Notes: a model not told the origin generated them from the sequence alone. Positions 34,086 to 42,978 are shown, counted from the first letter of the stretch. The stretch: 64,000 bases of DNA from Emticicia sp. CRIBPO (GCF_009905725.1 NZ_JAAAKV010000004.1:124001-188000), one strand, 5' to 3'. Translations and numbers: made by a program.

Positions 34086-34873
34086 ACTTATATCTCGCTG
34101 TCTTCGGCGGGGCATTCATGATGATTTTGCTGGCTGGCTGCGTGGTGGGTTTTATTGTGTTGTATCAGAGGCGTTTGTTACGCCAGGAATTAACCTTTAA
34201 AAAAGTAGAATTGAATTATCAGCAGGAACTCATCAACAGTACCTTTGAGGGCATCGAATCGGAAAGGAAACGGCTGGCCCGCGACCTTCACGATGAAATC
34301 GGGGCCGCACTCTCGGTGATGCGGCTGCTGGTCGGACAAATGCCTGCCGAATCAAAAATATCCCCCGAAATTACCTTGCTGACGGATAAGTATAAGGTAT
34401 TGATAGACAATACCATAGATAATGTCAGAAGGATATCCGACAATTTATTGCCTAACGGACTGGAGGAATTCGGACTTCATTACGCGATTGAAGGGCTCTG
34501 TGAAAAATCGCTTGAACTTACTGAGGCAGACATCAACTGGTCGGTAGAAGATGTGCCTGAGGCGGGGCCCCAGCTCAACCTGATGTTATACCGCCTGGTG
34601 CAGGAATTGCTCAACAATACGATCAAATATGCCGAAGCCTCTCAGGTCGATATCACCATCACCAGATCTGCCCGCCACTTACAATTACACTATACCGATA
34701 ATGGCACGGGCTTTGACTACGATGAAGCTTACCGGAAGAAAAGCCTGGGACTGAAGAATATAGAAACCCGTACCCGGATGTTTGAGGGTACGGTACAATT
34801 TAAAACCCGGCCCGGCGAAGGTACGTCCGTCATGATCACCGTTCCGGTTCCAAACCCCCTTAACCATGATTAA
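34061..34873 (+). CDS. NarL-family sensor histidine kinase
   Basis: 270 residues. One membrane helix (about 13-35), a short coil, then HisKA_3 with His77 in RLARDLHDEIGAALSVM and the HATPase with N box ELLNNTIKYAEA, G1 YTDNGTGFD and a G2-like SLGLKNIETRT. It overlaps the membrane protein upstream by 25 bp and the response regulator downstream by 8 bp, so all three are translationally coupled. The signal is unknown. Confidence 0.93.
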   Translation: MAQSSSEVDLYLAVFGGAFMMILLAGCVVGFIVLYQRRLLRQELTFKKVELNYQQELINSTFEGIESERKRLARDLHDEIGAALSVMRLLVGQMPAESKISPEITLLTDKYKVLIDNTIDNVRRISDNLLPNGLEEFGLHYAIEGLCEKSLELTEADINWSVEDVPEAGPQLNLMLYRLVQELLNNTIKYAEASQVDITITRSARHLQLHYTDNGTGFDYDEAYRKKSLGLKNIETRTRMFEGTVQFKTRPGEGTSVMITVPVPNPLNHD

Positions 34874-35534
34874 AGTAGCCATCACCGACGACCAGGTGCT
34901 TTTCAGAAGAGGCATGGCTTCTATCATCCATGCTTTTGACGGTATTTCCATTGTGCTGGAAGCTGACAACGGCAGGATATTACTGGATGCCCTGCAAACG
35001 GCAGCAGAGCTGCCGGATGTGGTGCTGCTCGATTTGTCGATGCCCGAGCTCAACGGCATTGAAACTACCAAAATTCTGCACGTTAAATACCCTTCCGTCA
35101 AAATCATCATCCTGTCGGTTTATGGCGAAGACCGTTTTGTGACACATCTCATGGAGCTGGGCGTTAATGCCTACCTTTTCAAAAATGTTGAACCTGAGGA
35201 GGTGGAACGGGCCATCCATACGGTGATAGAGAAGGACTTTTATTTCAACGAGGCCTTTCTGAATGCGATGAAAAACCGCCTCAGCAGCAAGCGGCAGAAG
35301 ATTCTCCTGACCGAGAACATCGCTTCTACACTCACTTCGCGGGAGGTTGAGGTACTTACCCTGATTTGTAAACAAAAAACCGCACAGGAAATTGCCGATC
35401 AGCTTTTTATCAGTGTGCGGACGGTAGACGGTCACCGCAACAACATCCTGGAAAAAACGGGTGCCAGAAATTCGGCAGGGCTGGTACTTTTTGCCATTAA
35501 GCACCGGCTGATTGATCCTACGGAGTTACTCTGA
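34866..35534 (+). CDS. LuxR/NarL-type response regulator
   Basis: 222 residues. Receiver 1-120 with ITDDQ, phospho-acceptor Asp56 in VVLLDLSMPELNG, Ser in ILSVYG and Lys in AYLFKNVEPEE. LuxR-type HTH at ~155-215 (LTSREVEVLTLICKQKTAQE, ISVRTVDGHRNNILEKTGA). Coupled by overlap to the kinase upstream. Its stop lies 18 bp from the convergent reductase gene. Targets cannot be read from the sequence. Confidence 0.94.
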   Translation: MIKVAITDDQVLFRRGMASIIHAFDGISIVLEADNGRILLDALQTAAELPDVVLLDLSMPELNGIETTKILHVKYPSVKIIILSVYGEDRFVTHLMELGVNAYLFKNVEPEEVERAIHTVIEKDFYFNEAFLNAMKNRLSSKRQKILLTENIASTLTSREVEVLTLICKQKTAQEIADQLFISVRTVDGHRNNILEKTGARNSAGLVLFAIKHRLIDPTELL

Positions 35535-35552
35535 GTCTCTGTTTACTGAGTA

Positions 35553-36116
35553 CTAGCTGTTTAAACGGTAGTGGAGCACAGTGACGCCGCTTTGGCCGGC
35601 TATGACACCCACCGGGAAAAGCGTCTGCCGCTTGTCCAGCAGGTCAAAAATTCTCATGCCTTTATTGATCAGTACGGGGTTGACAAAGAAATAAAACTCG
35701 TCAATATGCCCGCCGGCAATGAGCTCAGAAACAAAACGGGCACCTCCGTAAACCAGGATGTCTTTGCCTTCCTGATTTTTCAGTTTTGCAATTTCCTCTG
35801 CCAGGTCTCCTTTGGCAAGCGAGGTATTTTTGCCGAATGGCTGGTCTAATGTCCTGGTAAAAATGATTTTCGGAATGTCGACCATTTTCTGAGCGAATGC
35901 AGACTTCGGGCTGTCGGGGTCATGTCCTTCAAAATGGGGCAGAAACTTCTCTGCCATTTTCCGGCCGATCAGAAGGGTGTCCGAAGTATCGGCCAATTCA
36001 TTGATGAGCTGCCAGAGTTTTTCATCCCCCGACCTGATGACCCAGTCTTCATCGCCATTTACCCCCGCCACATACCCGTCAACAGTGATCTGCATTTGTA
36101 ACTTTAATTTCCTCAT
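35553..36116 (-). CDS. Dihydrofolate-reductase-like (RibD C-terminal domain) protein
   Basis: 187 residues. Pattern of the YyaP/RibD-C family: LQMQITVDGYVAGVNGDEDW at the start, TLLIGRKMAEKFLP, KIIFTRTL, KDILVYGGARFVSELIAGGHIDEFY in the dinucleotide-binding half. These enzymes bind NADPH and reduce pteridine-like or unknown substrates; true folate reductase activity is not implied. Cytoplasmic. It is followed on the same strand by no close gene. Confidence 0.9.
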   Translation of the reverse strand: MRKLKLQMQITVDGYVAGVNGDEDWVIRSGDEKLWQLINELADTSDTLLIGRKMAEKFLPHFEGHDPDSPKSAFAQKMVDIPKIIFTRTLDQPFGKNTSLAKGDLAEEIAKLKNQEGKDILVYGGARFVSELIAGGHIDEFYFFVNPVLINKGMRIFDLLDKRQTLFPVGVIAGQSGVTVLHYRLNS

Positions 36117-36146
36117 GGTTCCGGTTTTAAAGATTCATGAAAGCTG

Positions 36147-36527
36147 TTATTTCTTCCGGTTGATGGCAAATATCAGGGCCGAAGAAATGATACACATGAC
36201 GACAGCACTGATAATAAGCGAATTCTCTTTTTGAGAAATACCAATCAGCAGGTCGCCGATAAACATTACCAGAAAGAAAACATAGGCGATGGTCAGCATA
36301 GGAGCAGATCTCTTGAATGTTGCAAAAGCAAAGATAAAGCCCAGGGCGAATTGGCGGGAAGCCCACATATAAGCCAGGTAATCAACGCCTTTTGCACTAA
36401 AATCAACGGTCTCCAGGACCGATTCCGGGGAGAAACATATGGAGAAACTCACGCCGATTTCAAGTAAGGCAAAAAGTCCGGATACAATGAGTATCCATTT
36501 GGGTAATGATTGCTGTTCTTCTTTCAT
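36147..36527 (-). CDS. Small four-helix membrane protein
   Basis: 126 residues with four predicted membrane helices (about 10-32, 46-66, 74-96, 101-122) and a basic C-terminus NRKK. No diagnostic motif; it resembles short DUF4267/DUF4345-like integral membrane proteins, which is a weak guess. It lies 30 bp upstream (in its direction) of the reductase at 35553-36116, so the two may be co-transcribed. Confidence 0.7.
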   Translation of the reverse strand: MKEEQQSLPKWILIVSGLFALLEIGVSFSICFSPESVLETVDFSAKGVDYLAYMWASRQFALGFIFAFATFKRSAPMLTIAYVFFLVMFIGDLLIGISQKENSLIISAVVMCIISSALIFAINRKK

Positions 36528-36633
36528 AGTCAGGTTTATTTTTTGTTTCCTGTCTGCTCCGGTGACCGCTAAGGGTTCAAAGCCATGTAAATGTAGGAAA
36601 TTGAAACAAGACAGACAATCCCCCTTATGAATA

Positions 36634-37137
36634 TCAGACTGACTTCATTTGTTCGATGACTGCCCAGCCTTCGGGTGTTATGCCCATGATCTCCGTAGCT
36701 ACGCCCAGTGTCTGGTAGGTGTCGAAAAAGGCCATACGGGCGATGGGGTGGTCTACTTTGCTGAGGAGCCTGTAACCCTGTTGACGTAAGTTGCCTGTGA
36801 CCTGTTCAAATTCATCGACCGGCAGGCGAAAAGCATTGTGCTGTATGCCCCCTTCAGGATAGCGTAAGAGGTAATCATGAAACATGCTCCGGCCCGAAAG
36901 TGGCTGGACGAGTTCAATAAACACATTCCCATTATAGGTCTGGGTGGTCAGCCATTCGCCCGGCACCACCTCGTCATAATAAGTCATGTCCAGGTCCCGG
37001 GCACTGACATGCTGCGGAGGAGGGAAGCCTGTGACGCCTAAGTTGCTCTCCAGGAAATTGACGGCAGCATGGATGTCAGGAACCACCCAGCCGATCTGGG
37101 CGAGTTCTGATCCGGGGATGTTACGGTTACTATTCAT
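36634..37137 (-). CDS. VOC-superfamily (glyoxalase-like) protein
   Basis: 167 residues. Two beta-alpha-beta-beta-beta modules: QIGWVVPDIHAAVNFLESNL with a central FIELVQPLSG, then QHNAFRLPVDEFEQVTGNL and MAFFDTYQTLGVATEIMGIT. Metal-ligand candidates are the Gln/His at strand starts (AQIGW, IQHNAF) and Glu in FIELVQ and ATEIMG, as in glyoxalase I-type sites. Substrate unknown. A -7-like box lies ~30 bp upstream. Confidence 0.88.
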   Translation of the reverse strand: MNSNRNIPGSELAQIGWVVPDIHAAVNFLESNLGVTGFPPPQHVSARDLDMTYYDEVVPGEWLTTQTYNGNVFIELVQPLSGRSMFHDYLLRYPEGGIQHNAFRLPVDEFEQVTGNLRQQGYRLLSKVDHPIARMAFFDTYQTLGVATEIMGITPEGWAVIEQMKSV

Positions 37138-37166
37138 CTTTGTTGGTTATCAGTTTGACAGATCAA

Positions 37167-37174
37167 CAAAGATA
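37167..37174 (-). promoter_or_regulatory. Candidate -7 box for the VOC gene
   Basis: On the minus strand TATCTTTG fits TAnnTTTG, 29 bp before the VOC start. A matching -33 TTG at normal distance is not visible. Confidence 0.45.
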
Positions 37175-37295
37175 GCAGGAAAATAACCGCTGTATATTTT
37201 TACAATGCTTAATATAGTTGTTAAAACAGAAGGAGAAATATCATCAGGATCCCGGCTTATTGTTCTTTTTTGAGGCCGTTTTAAAATGCGGCTTC

Positions 37296-38009
37296 CTATT
37301 TTCCGACAATTCTGAAATTATACGATTTTTTTGCAATAAGATCCTCATAATAGATTGTAAAAAACTCTTTATTGATGACATATTGTGTGGTAGAAATTGT
37401 CATTAGAATATCGTCACGATTCATTCTGATGTCGTCACGAATATCACCAAACCCGCCGTTAAGATGAAACTCGAGCATCTTTTCTGAGTTTATGGGTTGA
37501 TGCAAAAAGTCATTGAACCACTGCTCTCTTTCCTGTATCACCTGCGGTGAGTAAAGCGTAACCGATGACCAGATATGTGGCTTGCAGGAGTCTGTTTTTG
37601 TATGAAAGATCTCCGTTCCGTCCCATCTCAGTTCATCGATATTCAAATTGTCAGAATTGTTTATAATGATCAACGTAAATGGCTCAATCCCACTAAAATC
37701 ATATCGGCCGGTAAAGTCGCAGACGGTCTGGAAATTAAAAAAATCGGGAATTACCTTTCCACGGCTTTGCCTGTAGGGATGCCGCGGTATATGCCTGATG
37801 AATCCCCCGTTTAAAAGACAAAGTGTGATGTCCCCGCTGCTGGCAATCCATGTGCCGCCGCTCTGAGGATCTTTCGGGAAAAATACGTGCTGTCCGTTAA
37901 TATTGTATTTTTTAGGAGGAACGGCTGATTGGCGGAACACTGCCTCATCCCGATTTGAGGTAAGAATAAAGCCATTATCCCCGGTTGGTATGAACGTCAG
38001 AACACACAT
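37296..38009 (-). CDS. NRDE (TANGO2-like) family protein
   Basis: 237 residues. Begins MCVLTFIP, so Cys2 would be the N-terminal nucleophile of this Ntn-hydrolase-like family. The name-giving NRDE motif is in LTSNRDEAVFR (~19-22), followed by FPKDPQSGGTWIASS. The family (COG3332) includes TANGO2; its reaction is not established. Last gene of the operon from 40255; 5 bp after the DinB gene. Confidence 0.92.
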   Translation of the reverse strand: MCVLTFIPTGDNGFILTSNRDEAVFRQSAVPPKKYNINGQHVFFPKDPQSGGTWIASSGDITLCLLNGGFIRHIPRHPYRQSRGKVIPDFFNFQTVCDFTGRYDFSGIEPFTLIIINNSDNLNIDELRWDGTEIFHTKTDSCKPHIWSSVTLYSPQVIQEREQWFNDFLHQPINSEKMLEFHLNGGFGDIRDDIRMNRDDILMTISTTQYVINKEFFTIYYEDLIAKKSYNFRIVGK

Positions 38010-38014
38010 AGTAT

Positions 38015-38548
38015 TTATCGGGTTTTCTCACTTATCATCAGCTCCCTCTTGTACCGGACAGTAGAGTAGGCAACGCCAAATTCAGATTCAACAGGGATAT
38101 GTTCGAAATTCTCCTGAATACCGATTCTGATCAAAGCAAAGTGATGGATGGAATGTTCTATCATATACACCAATTCACGCATGAAGTTTGTTTCAACGTA
38201 TTCGGAATCTGCGTCATCATAACTTACTTTTATCAGCAAAGGAGAACAGGGATTTTTGACGACTTTGATGTCATTACACAGGTTTTTCAATAATCCGAGC
38301 GTGTACATCAGGTCGGTCTCGATCGTTATGTTTCGTTTTCTGGCTTCATAGTCAATGGTCCCGGTATTAAATCCTTCCAACAGACATTGAAAAAACTCAG
38401 TAATATGCCTTACATGCTGGCCGATACTGCTCCCGTTCAGGACCTCGAGTTTCCCGGTATATTCCTCTGTACTCAGCTCTGAGAGCAAGCTGTTTAATTG
38501 GTTAAGGACTGACAACGACGTATTTATTATCATTCTGTTACTGAACAT
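38015..38548 (-). CDS. DinB-family four-helix-bundle protein
   Basis: 177 residues. Helical throughout, with metal-ligand candidates spaced as in DinB/YfiT proteins: His in GQHVRHITEFF (~50-55) and paired His in MIEHSIHHFALIRIG (~145). Members bind a divalent metal and some are thiol transferases or damage-inducible proteins of unknown role. Overlaps the YceI gene by 11 bp and is 5 bp from the NRDE gene, so it is part of the same operon. Confidence 0.85.
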   Translation of the reverse strand: MFSNRMIINTSLSVLNQLNSLLSELSTEEYTGKLEVLNGSSIGQHVRHITEFFQCLLEGFNTGTIDYEARKRNITIETDLMYTLGLLKNLCNDIKVVKNPCSPLLIKVSYDDADSEYVETNFMRELVYMIEHSIHHFALIRIGIQENFEHIPVESEFGVAYSTVRYKRELMISEKTR

Positions 38549-39068
38549 TTAAAGTGATAGAAACTGTGGCAACATCTCCCAGAAGCGAACTTTTCTCACC
38601 CAGTTCATATTCTAATCTGTTCACCTTAAAGGTGCTTTTGAACTGACGCATTGTGCCGGTCTGAATAAAAACAAAAGGCACTTTAATGCTTTTGGTAGTC
38701 TTCTTTATTGTCAGATTGAAATATCCTGTGTATTCATTTTCCTTCAATCCCTTTTCGACCTTTGTTGATACCATGGAGATCTTAGGGTATTTTTCAATGT
38801 CAAAATAAGTGCTTCCCTTAAGTGTTTTATCACGTAAACCCAATCCGGTATCAATGGTTTTTACATCAATACTGGCTTTCATGCTTGCCTGGGCCAGGTT
38901 TTGAGGGTCGAAGACAATATTACCCGTAAACCCTTTGAATGAGCCGTCGGCAGTTGACCCCAAAGCATGTCTTATGGTAAAGGATACAATCGCTGTTTCA
39001 GTTTTCTGGCTTTGTGATAAAGCAGGTATACCCTGCAGGAAAAAAAGTATAAAAAAAATATTTCTCAT
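38538..39068 (-). CDS. YceI-family protein, exported
   Basis: 176 residues from the ATG at 39068, which gives a standard signal peptide (RNIFFILFFLQGIPALSQ); the upstream ATG at 39098 would add ten residues and overlap the neighbour. The lipocalin-like YceI domain has VSFTIRHALGSTADGSFKGF, ASIDVKTIDTGLGLRDKTLK and FDIEKYPKISMVS, all classic. YceI proteins bind isoprenoid-type lipids in the periplasm. A second, lipoprotein YceI is at 52.8 kb. Third gene of the operon from 40255. Confidence 0.92.
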   Translation of the reverse strand: MRNIFFILFFLQGIPALSQSQKTETAIVSFTIRHALGSTADGSFKGFTGNIVFDPQNLAQASMKASIDVKTIDTGLGLRDKTLKGSTYFDIEKYPKISMVSTKVEKGLKENEYTGYFNLTIKKTTKSIKVPFVFIQTGTMRQFKSTFKVNRLEYELGEKSSLLGDVATVSITLNVQ

Positions 39069-39094
39069 AGGTGTAGCGGGTTTGCTGAAAAAAC

Positions 39095-39799
39095 TCACTT
39101 AAAAGGCGAAAAACTGACGGCTAAAAACGGTAACAGGGCTTTGTGACGAAAACGGTCATTCTCAAAAGTCAGGAGGCGGTCGGTTTGGTATTCTATAAAC
39201 TGGAAACTGGCACCTCCGCGTACCGCAAAACGCTTATTCACCCAGTACCTGAAGTATAGCTCAGAATTGAGACTACCAATATCACTATCGCTGATTAACA
39301 GCAGGTTGAATGGTGTGGGCTTTGCGTTCTGGTTTGTGTTATTCAGTGATTTTGATTCACTTGCGACAAACTTTCCGGATTGTTTTCCACCAAACGTAAG
39401 TCCGAAAGCATCAATATTAAACCCTATATCGAGCTTTCGGAAACTATATTGCAGTACTATAGTGCTGTTCAGGCTACCGGTCGCTGATCTGGTCAGCTGT
39501 AAGGTATCAAGGTTGCCGGCGATATTTTCGGTGAAAAAAGCAACTATGCTTTGTTTGCCTGAGGTAAGGCTTGCCGGTGCCGTAATGTAGTTTTTCTGCC
39601 CGCTGAAAAAAGTATTTAACCGGACTCCCCAACCGATTTTAAAACGATCAGATTTACCTATGCCATACAATTTCTGATAGGAAGCAGATGGTGAAACGGC
39701 CGGACCAAAAGCAACGGCTACATCCAGACTATGCTGCGTTTTGTTATACTGTGCAAACAGCGGACTGCTTAATAAGAGTAATACGAGAGTCTTTTTCAT
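39095..39799 (-). CDS. Putative outer-membrane beta-barrel protein
   Basis: 234 residues with a signal peptide ending LFAQ (~16). Alternating amphipathic strands (GWGVRLNTFFSG, IVLQYSFRKLDIGFNIDAFGL, LYFRYWVNKRFAVRGGASFQF) and a C-terminal aromatic-rich strand FLAVSFSPFK indicate an 8- to 12-stranded barrel. No known family name. 6 bp after the DM13 lipoprotein gene, so it is likely its partner. Confidence 0.75.
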   Translation of the reverse strand: MKKTLVLLLLSSPLFAQYNKTQHSLDVAVAFGPAVSPSASYQKLYGIGKSDRFKIGWGVRLNTFFSGQKNYITAPASLTSGKQSIVAFFTENIAGNLDTLQLTRSATGSLNSTIVLQYSFRKLDIGFNIDAFGLTFGGKQSGKFVASESKSLNNTNQNAKPTPFNLLLISDSDIGSLNSELYFRYWVNKRFAVRGGASFQFIEYQTDRLLTFENDRFRHKALLPFLAVSFSPFK

Positions 39800-39805
39800 G
39801 TTCTA

Positions 39806-40255
39806 TTATTTAGGTTGTTTCAAATGGGCGAAACCAAACAAGACTGAAAACTTTTTGCACCATATCAGTACATGGTTTTGTTTTTCCAGATCTGCGTTGA
39901 CAGGAATATCCAACCTGATGTTTCCGTTTTGCACTTTATCGGTTAGCTGGATAAAATTTGTAACGGACCGGTCCTCGGCAAGATAGATTCGCAGGTCAGG
40001 GCCCGTATCGGTCTTAAAATTCTCAATCACCAAAGTGCGTTTTTTATCCGCATCTTCATAAATCTTTACATTGCCGGAGACGTCATGCACGGCATTTTCA
40101 AAGCTGCCCTGAAACAGCGTCTTCAAGCCTTCGGAATTGAGACTCATTCCTGTGCTGTCAGCCATGGAGTTCTCATCAGAAATCATTCTGCCGTCAACTT
40201 TTTCTTTCTCGCAAGCAGCTAGAGAAAGGCCTAAACATATGATAAGTATTCGCAT
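39806..40255 (-). CDS. DM13-domain lipoprotein
   Basis: 149 residues. The lipobox LSLAAC gives a lipid-anchored Cys at ~15. The DM13 domain (~45-145) includes LFQGSFENAVHDVSGNVKIY, RTLVIENFKTDTGPDLRIYL and the conserved Cys in HVLIWCKKFSVLFG. DM13 domains are thought to take part in redox or electron-transfer reactions through that Cys. First gene of a five-gene operon with an outer-membrane barrel, YceI, DinB and NRDE proteins. Confidence 0.88.
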   Translation of the reverse strand: MRILIICLGLSLAACEKEKVDGRMISDENSMADSTGMSLNSEGLKTLFQGSFENAVHDVSGNVKIYEDADKKRTLVIENFKTDTGPDLRIYLAEDRSVTNFIQLTDKVQNGNIRLDIPVNADLEKQNHVLIWCKKFSVLFGFAHLKQPK

Positions 40256-40329
40256 AGTTTCCCTTTTTTTGGTAATACAAATATCAGGGATCAGGGAAAT
40301 CCGGATTGTCGGCTGGACGACCTAACACG

Positions 40330-40356
40330 AAAGAAAGTTTTCAGGCAACTTTCTTT
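40330..40356 (-). terminator. Hairpin overlapping the Crp/Fnr stop
   Basis: Perfect 10-bp inverted repeat AAAGAAAGTT/AACTTTCTTT with a 7-base loop that contains the stop codon. Probably the end of the LysE-to-Crp operon; no T-run follows. Confidence 0.45.
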
Positions 40357-41009
40357 AGGACGATTTCAGTGCGGGAGTAGTCTAAAATACCCTTTTCTTT
40401 AAATTCATTGAAGAGTTGTGTAACAGTCTGGCGGGTGCTGCAGATAAGGCTGGCGATGTCCTGATGGGTCAGGTAGTTTTTCAAAATGACCTCACCGGCC
40501 GATTCTATGCCTTCTTTTGAGGCCCACTCATCCAAAAAGCCCTTAAACCGGGTCCGGACATCCTTAAACATCAGGTTTGAATACCTGTTTTGCAGTCGTC
40601 TGAATCTGAAACCCATCCATTTTGTATAGGAAAGTCCGAGCTGAGGATTTCTTTCCAACAGCTTTTCAAAATCTTCCATTTTAAAACTGCAGCAAATTAC
40701 ATTGTCGGATACGGCCACAGCGTATTCATCAGACTGGCTGTCGGTTAATGTGAATTCTCCGAAAATATCCCCTTTCAGGATAATGTCCTTTACGATTTCA
40801 TTCCCTTTTTCATCTATTTCAACAATCTTCAGGGTGCCTTTTTTCAGAAAATATACTCTCGTATTTTCATCATGTGAAAACAGGATAATCTCTCCTTTCT
40901 TTGCGGTTTTGAAGTTCGTAATCATGCATATGGATTTCAATTCTGAAGATGAGAGTACACTAAAAAGTTTATGGTCTCGCAGATACCAGTATTTTGTATC
41001 AACATTCAT
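40341..41009 (-). CDS. Crp/Fnr family transcriptional regulator
   Basis: 222 residues. N-terminal cyclic-nucleotide-binding-type barrel (ILFSHDENTRVYFLKKGTLK, LKGDIFGEFTLTD) without the Cys cluster of FNR. C-terminal winged helix with LTHQDIASLICSTRQTVTQL as recognition region. Last gene of the minus-strand operon from 44126, 42 bp after the ATP-grasp gene. It may regulate its own operon and the DM13 operon that starts 86 bp further on. Confidence 0.92.
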   Translation of the reverse strand: MNVDTKYWYLRDHKLFSVLSSSELKSICMITNFKTAKKGEIILFSHDENTRVYFLKKGTLKIVEIDEKGNEIVKDIILKGDIFGEFTLTDSQSDEYAVAVSDNVICCSFKMEDFEKLLERNPQLGLSYTKWMGFRFRRLQNRYSNLMFKDVRTRFKGFLDEWASKEGIESAGEVILKNYLTHQDIASLICSTRQTVTQLFNEFKEKGILDYSRTEIVLKKVA

Positions 41010-41051
41010 AAGAATTCCGGGAATATTCTATGCCAATATACAGATTATCTG

Positions 41052-42074
41052 CTACATATGCATAAAATGCTTTTTGATAATTGTCCATACATCATGAAAT
41101 GGCAGGGGCGAAAATCCTCTTTTTTGATTTTGAATACTTATTTCTGCACTGCGGCTCCAATGCCAGCTTAAATCCCGGTAAGCTTTCCAGAGGTAGTAAT
41201 CAGGGTCATAGATATGTCCGGGGTCAGAACTTACCCCGTTCAGTTCCATAATCTTTATATTCTTACCGTTATACAAGTCTTCGATACTCATTACCTTCAA
41301 ATCGAACCGCCCGTAATAGAATCCTTCAAAACCTGCTCCGATTTTGTTGAAAACAGCATCCAGCCTCTCATTGATCAGATGATTCGCGTTGGAAAACATG
41401 GTCCCGCGACAATGGTTACCAATGGGCTCCAGTAAGCGTTTTTCTCCCCTGGGGAGAATTTCGTTCATAGCATCCCCTAACTTTAAGGATAAGGATTCCA
41501 GCTGAAATCTTGCACGGGCAGAATTTCCGATCAGTTGGAAAACGGAAGATTTTCCGTCACCTACTACCGCAAGAAACTCCTTTATGGTGACAGAAGAAAC
41601 CTTGCCTTTTGATTCATCTGGCAAACGGCTGAAAAGCACTCCCAGCTCGATGGGGTAGGTTATAAATTCCTGAATTATATAGTCTTCCCTGATTTGAGCG
41701 TGATACGATTTCAGTTCTTCAAGTGTTTCAATTTTAGCCACATTTGTACCTCTTTCACCAATATTTGGCTTGGCGATCAGCGGAAACACCAACCCGCTTG
41801 TCGTTAGCGAATCAATAACTCGTTGAAAATCAGATAAGCCATCAATAAAAACCGTCAGAGGGAGATATTCTGAACTGATTTTTTTCAGGATGTCTATTTT
41901 GCTTTCGCCGTAAAATCCCCCCGCCTCAATTCCCGGGTTTACAGACGTAAAATAAGTTAAAGAACGTGTTTTAATTGCCAGGTAAAGCCAATAGGGGGTC
42001 ATCGGCAGGTAGAAAACCCACCACGGCCAGTATTCGTAGTTGAAAATTTTAATGATTGAAAGCGATACCCTCAT
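41052..42074 (-). CDS. ATP-grasp family protein (D-alanine-D-alanine-ligase-like)
   Basis: 340 residues from the ATG at 42074; an upstream ATG at 42125 would overlap DoxX by 35 bp. Helical N-terminus with aromatic-rich hydrophobic part (WPWWVFYLPMTPYWLYLAIK). ATP-grasp features: FPLIAKPNIGERGTNVAKI (P-loop-like), YIIQEFITYPIELGVLF, and the metal-binding FDLKVM and KIMELNGVSSDPGHIYDP. This version is usually annotated as a D-alanine-D-alanine ligase, but substrate residues for D-Ala are not evident. Confidence 0.85.
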   Translation of the reverse strand: MRVSLSIIKIFNYEYWPWWVFYLPMTPYWLYLAIKTRSLTYFTSVNPGIEAGGFYGESKIDILKKISSEYLPLTVFIDGLSDFQRVIDSLTTSGLVFPLIAKPNIGERGTNVAKIETLEELKSYHAQIREDYIIQEFITYPIELGVLFSRLPDESKGKVSSVTIKEFLAVVGDGKSSVFQLIGNSARARFQLESLSLKLGDAMNEILPRGEKRLLEPIGNHCRGTMFSNANHLINERLDAVFNKIGAGFEGFYYGRFDLKVMSIEDLYNGKNIKIMELNGVSSDPGHIYDPDYYLWKAYRDLSWHWSRSAEISIQNQKRGFSPLPFHDVWTIIKKHFMHM

Positions 42075-42090
42075 GACTTTATTGTTAAAA

Positions 42091-42510
42091 TTAGCTTCTG
42101 GTATTCGGAAATAACCTCCGGACAAGGTTCATTCCGTCTCTCCGATGAATGATCTGTATGACGATACAACACAGTAAAACAACTATCGCAAGTGTAAATA
42201 GCTGCCCTCCGTCACCATTCGATGCTATGCCGATGACGAAAAGGTGAGAGGCAATTGCACCAATCATCAGTACCATTCCTAAAAAGCCTCCTGTGAATGC
42301 AGCAGCAGGTAAGAGCAAAAGTATCCCGGTGATCAGTTCCAATACACCTGTTCCGATCCGTCCCCAGGGCTCAACACCTAATTTAGTAAATAATGCCACA
42401 GACTCAGGATGTGCTGTAAATTTAAAATAAAGGGTTTGTAATAAAATAACAGCAGCCGTGATCCGCAGTATCCATGAGAGAATATTCACTATTTTCATTG
42501 TTTTTGACAT
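42091..42510 (-). CDS. DoxX-family membrane protein
   Basis: 139 residues, four membrane helices. The sequence TGVLELITGILLLLPAAAFT with preceding FTKLGVEPWGRIG is typical of DoxX/DoxD-like proteins; related proteins take part in quinone or thiosulfate redox chemistry. Two bp after the YHS gene upstream. An ATG four codons in is an alternative start. Confidence 0.9.
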   Translation of the reverse strand: MSKTMKIVNILSWILRITAAVILLQTLYFKFTAHPESVALFTKLGVEPWGRIGTGVLELITGILLLLPAAAFTGGFLGMVLMIGAIASHLFVIGIASNGDGGQLFTLAIVVLLCCIVIQIIHRRDGMNLVRRLFPNTRS

Positions 42511-42512
42511 AT

Positions 42513-42974
42513 TTAATGAAAGAAATTCATCCAGTTTTTTTCGGCCTTTGATTTGAGATTTGCCTCATCCCTGTTCCATTTCAGGAGTGTATTATTAGTC
42601 CATGAATGATAATAAAGATATAATTTCCCATTTAGAATCTTAAAGGTTTCAGGGTCAATCTCTACTTTTTCACCGGTGGCACCCATCGCATAAGCACACC
42701 ATCCTCCATATTGAGGCTCGTATTTTTTAGGGTCTTTTAGAAACAGCTCTTTATTAGAGGCGGAAGCAAAATAATAAGTAACGCCTTCAAAGTTTGTCGC
42801 AAACTTCTTATTACCCTCAACTGCCTTTTGCAGGGTAAAGTAAGCAACAGGGTCAAATCCCTGAATTGCCACACCACTTTCAAGATTAAACTGCTTGCTT
42901 CGGATAGCAGACTGAGCCATTCCGTCTATCGTAAAAACAGACACCAGGATCAGGAAAAAGATTTTTGTCTTCAT
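42513..42974 (-). CDS. YHS-domain protein, exported (copy 2)
   Basis: 153 residues from the ATG at 42974, chosen because it starts a signal peptide (KTKIFFLILVSVFTIDGMAQ); the longer open frame would run into the upstream gene. The YHS domain has AIQGFDPVAYF, YYFASASNKELFLKDPKKYE and a YGGWCAYAMG segment. YHS domains bind metal, often copper, and occur in copper-handling proteins. Paralogue of the gene immediately upstream (4-bp gap). Confidence 0.9.
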   Translation of the reverse strand: MKTKIFFLILVSVFTIDGMAQSAIRSKQFNLESGVAIQGFDPVAYFTLQKAVEGNKKFATNFEGVTYYFASASNKELFLKDPKKYEPQYGGWCAYAMGATGEKVEIDPETFKILNGKLYLYYHSWTNNTLLKWNRDEANLKSKAEKNWMNFFH

Positions 42975-42978
42975 TTTA

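Noticed and set aside
37262-37305. Terminator after the NRDE gene
   Set aside because: GCCG...CGGC around TTTTAAAAT can pair, but the run after it on the minus strand is A-rich, not T-rich, and the stem is short.
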